64,000 nucleotides of DNA from Lysobacter alkalisoli (GTDB taxonomy: Bacteria > Pseudomonadota > Gammaproteobacteria > Xanthomonadales > Xanthomonadaceae). Below the pieces are notes generated by a model. That model saw nothing but the letters and a program-made list of their open reading frames with translations, was not told where the DNA came from and did not search any database. The position numbers and the translations under genes are program-made. The first letter of the stretch is position 1. Every line of letters begins with the position of its first letter. The stretch is from assembly GCF_006547045.1 (NCBI RefSeq), contig NZ_CP041242.1, positions 161,001 to 225,000 of the forward strand. Direction: 5' to 3'. This document shows positions 63,322 to 64,000 of this stretch, one piece after another.

Positions 63322-64000
63322 TTGTCCATCCAAGAAGCCCTTGAACTGATCGGCCGCGGCGCCGACGAAATCCTCAAGCAAGAAGAGCTCGAAGCCCGTC
63401 TCGGCGCGTCGATGAAAGCGGGCGGCCGGCCGCTGCGGATCAAGGCCGGTTTCGACCCGACCGCACCCGACCTGCACATCGGCCACACCGTGCTGCTCAA
63501 CAAGATGCGGCAGTTCCAGGACCTCGGTCATACGGTGATCTTCCTGATCGGCGACTTCACCGGAATGATCGGCGATCCGACCGGCAAGAACGTCACCCGC
63601 AAGCCGCTGACCCGCGAGGACGTGCTGGCCAACGCCAGGACCTATGCCGACCAGGTGTTCAAGGTGCTCGATCGCGAGAAGACCGAGGTGCGCTTCAATT
63701 CCGAGTGGTTCGGCGAGATGGGCGCCGCCGACATGATCCGGCTCGCCGCGCAGCACACCGTGGCCCGCATGCTCGAGCGCGACGATTTCGCCAAGCGCTA
63801 CGCCGCGCAGCAGCCGATCGCGATCCACGAATTCCTGTATCCGCTGGTGCAGGGCTACGACTCGGTCGCGCTCAAGGCCGATGTCGAGCTCGGCGGCACC
63901 GACCAGAAGTTCAATCTGCTGATGGGTCGGGGTCTGCAGGAAGCGCACGGCCAGCCGCCACAGATCGTGCTGACCATGCCGCTGCTCGAAGGCCTCGACG
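63322..64000 (+). CDS. tyrS: Tyrosyl-tRNA synthetase (3' end beyond window)
   Basis: TyrS charges tRNA-Tyr. 226 residues are visible, from TTG 63322. The class I signature HIGH is seen as [10 protein letters not shown], with the [13 protein letters not shown] block next and [12 protein letters not shown] at the end of the visible part. It is cut by the window edge, so the KMSKS loop and tRNA-binding domain are not seen. Confidence 0.93.
   Translation, partial: MSIQEALELIGRGADEILKQEELEARLGASMKAGGRPLRIKAGFDPTAPDLHIGHTVLLNKMRQFQDLGHTVIFLIGDFTGMIGDPTGKNVTRKPLTREDVLANARTYADQVFKVLDREKTEVRFNSEWFGEMGAADMIRLAAQHTVARMLERDDFAKRYAAQQPIAIHEFLYPLVQGYDSVALKADVELGGTDQKFNLLMGRGLQEAHGQPPQIVLTMPLLEGLD

Overview
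The window is a gene-dense stretch of high-GC chromosome from a gammaproteobacterium, most likely of the Xanthomonadaceae/Lysobacteraceae (Lysobacter, Luteimonas or a close relative). The evidence is a xanthomonadin-type pigment block with a XanB2-like chorismatase, oleB-oleC-oleD long-chain olefin genes, ubiJ-ubiB, the radC / coaC-coaB / dut / phosphomannomutase order, and short palindromic intergenic repeats like those of this family. No rRNA, tRNA, CRISPR array, prophage or transposase was found.

Layout. 1-10.6 kb holds the end of an unknown gene, a secreted S8 protease, an M20 amidohydrolase, queF, a LysM protein, a lipoprotein, UPF0149, YkgJ, aroE, a PD40 protein and hemB. 10.6-19.0 kb is an aryl-polyene/xanthomonadin block: chorismatase and FAD-dependent halogenase-like enzyme on the minus strand; acyl carrier protein, membrane protein, dehydratase, acyltransferase, LolA-like carrier, MMPL exporter and a second dehydratase on the plus strand. 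The ketosynthase, ketoreductase and aryl-ACP ligase are not in the window. 19.1-29.9 kb is the most unusual part: a small acidic protein, a fusion of a DNA-binding-like domain with DUF2170 (YjfI), a PspA/IM30 (ESCRT-III superfamily) protein, a YqiJ-like OB-fold membrane protein, a flotillin, a 1764-residue AAA+ ATPase and a single-HKD phospholipase D-like protein, preceded by a cluster of ACATGT palindromes. It looks like a self-contained envelope-stress or membrane-remodelling system.

30.0-34.2 kb carries oleB, oleC and oleD without oleA. 34.3-39.7 kb holds ubiJ-ubiB (ubiquinone), truC, arfB, an acyltransferase and a YiaA/B protein, interrupted by two palindromic intergenic elements, one of them a 166-bp sequence with near-perfect terminal inverted repeats ending on the arfB stop codon. 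39.7-47.5 kb has comM-ubiK, glnB, an SGNH hydrolase, speE/speA (polyamines), a YciI protein and a beta-hydroxyacid dehydrogenase.

47.6-57.7 kb has a SPOR protein, argS, radC, separate coaC and coaB genes (normally one fused gene), dut, a membrane-anchored phosphomannomutase/phosphoglucomutase, a secreted protein and pyrE. 57.8-64 kb has xthA, an AmpG-like permease, a small protein, anmK, an M23 endopeptidase and the start of tyrS. AmpG, AnmK and M23 together point to murein turnover and recycling. Several genes have a -10-like hexamer only 5-9 nt before the start codon and no clear Shine-Dalgarno, suggesting leaderless mRNAs are common in this genome.
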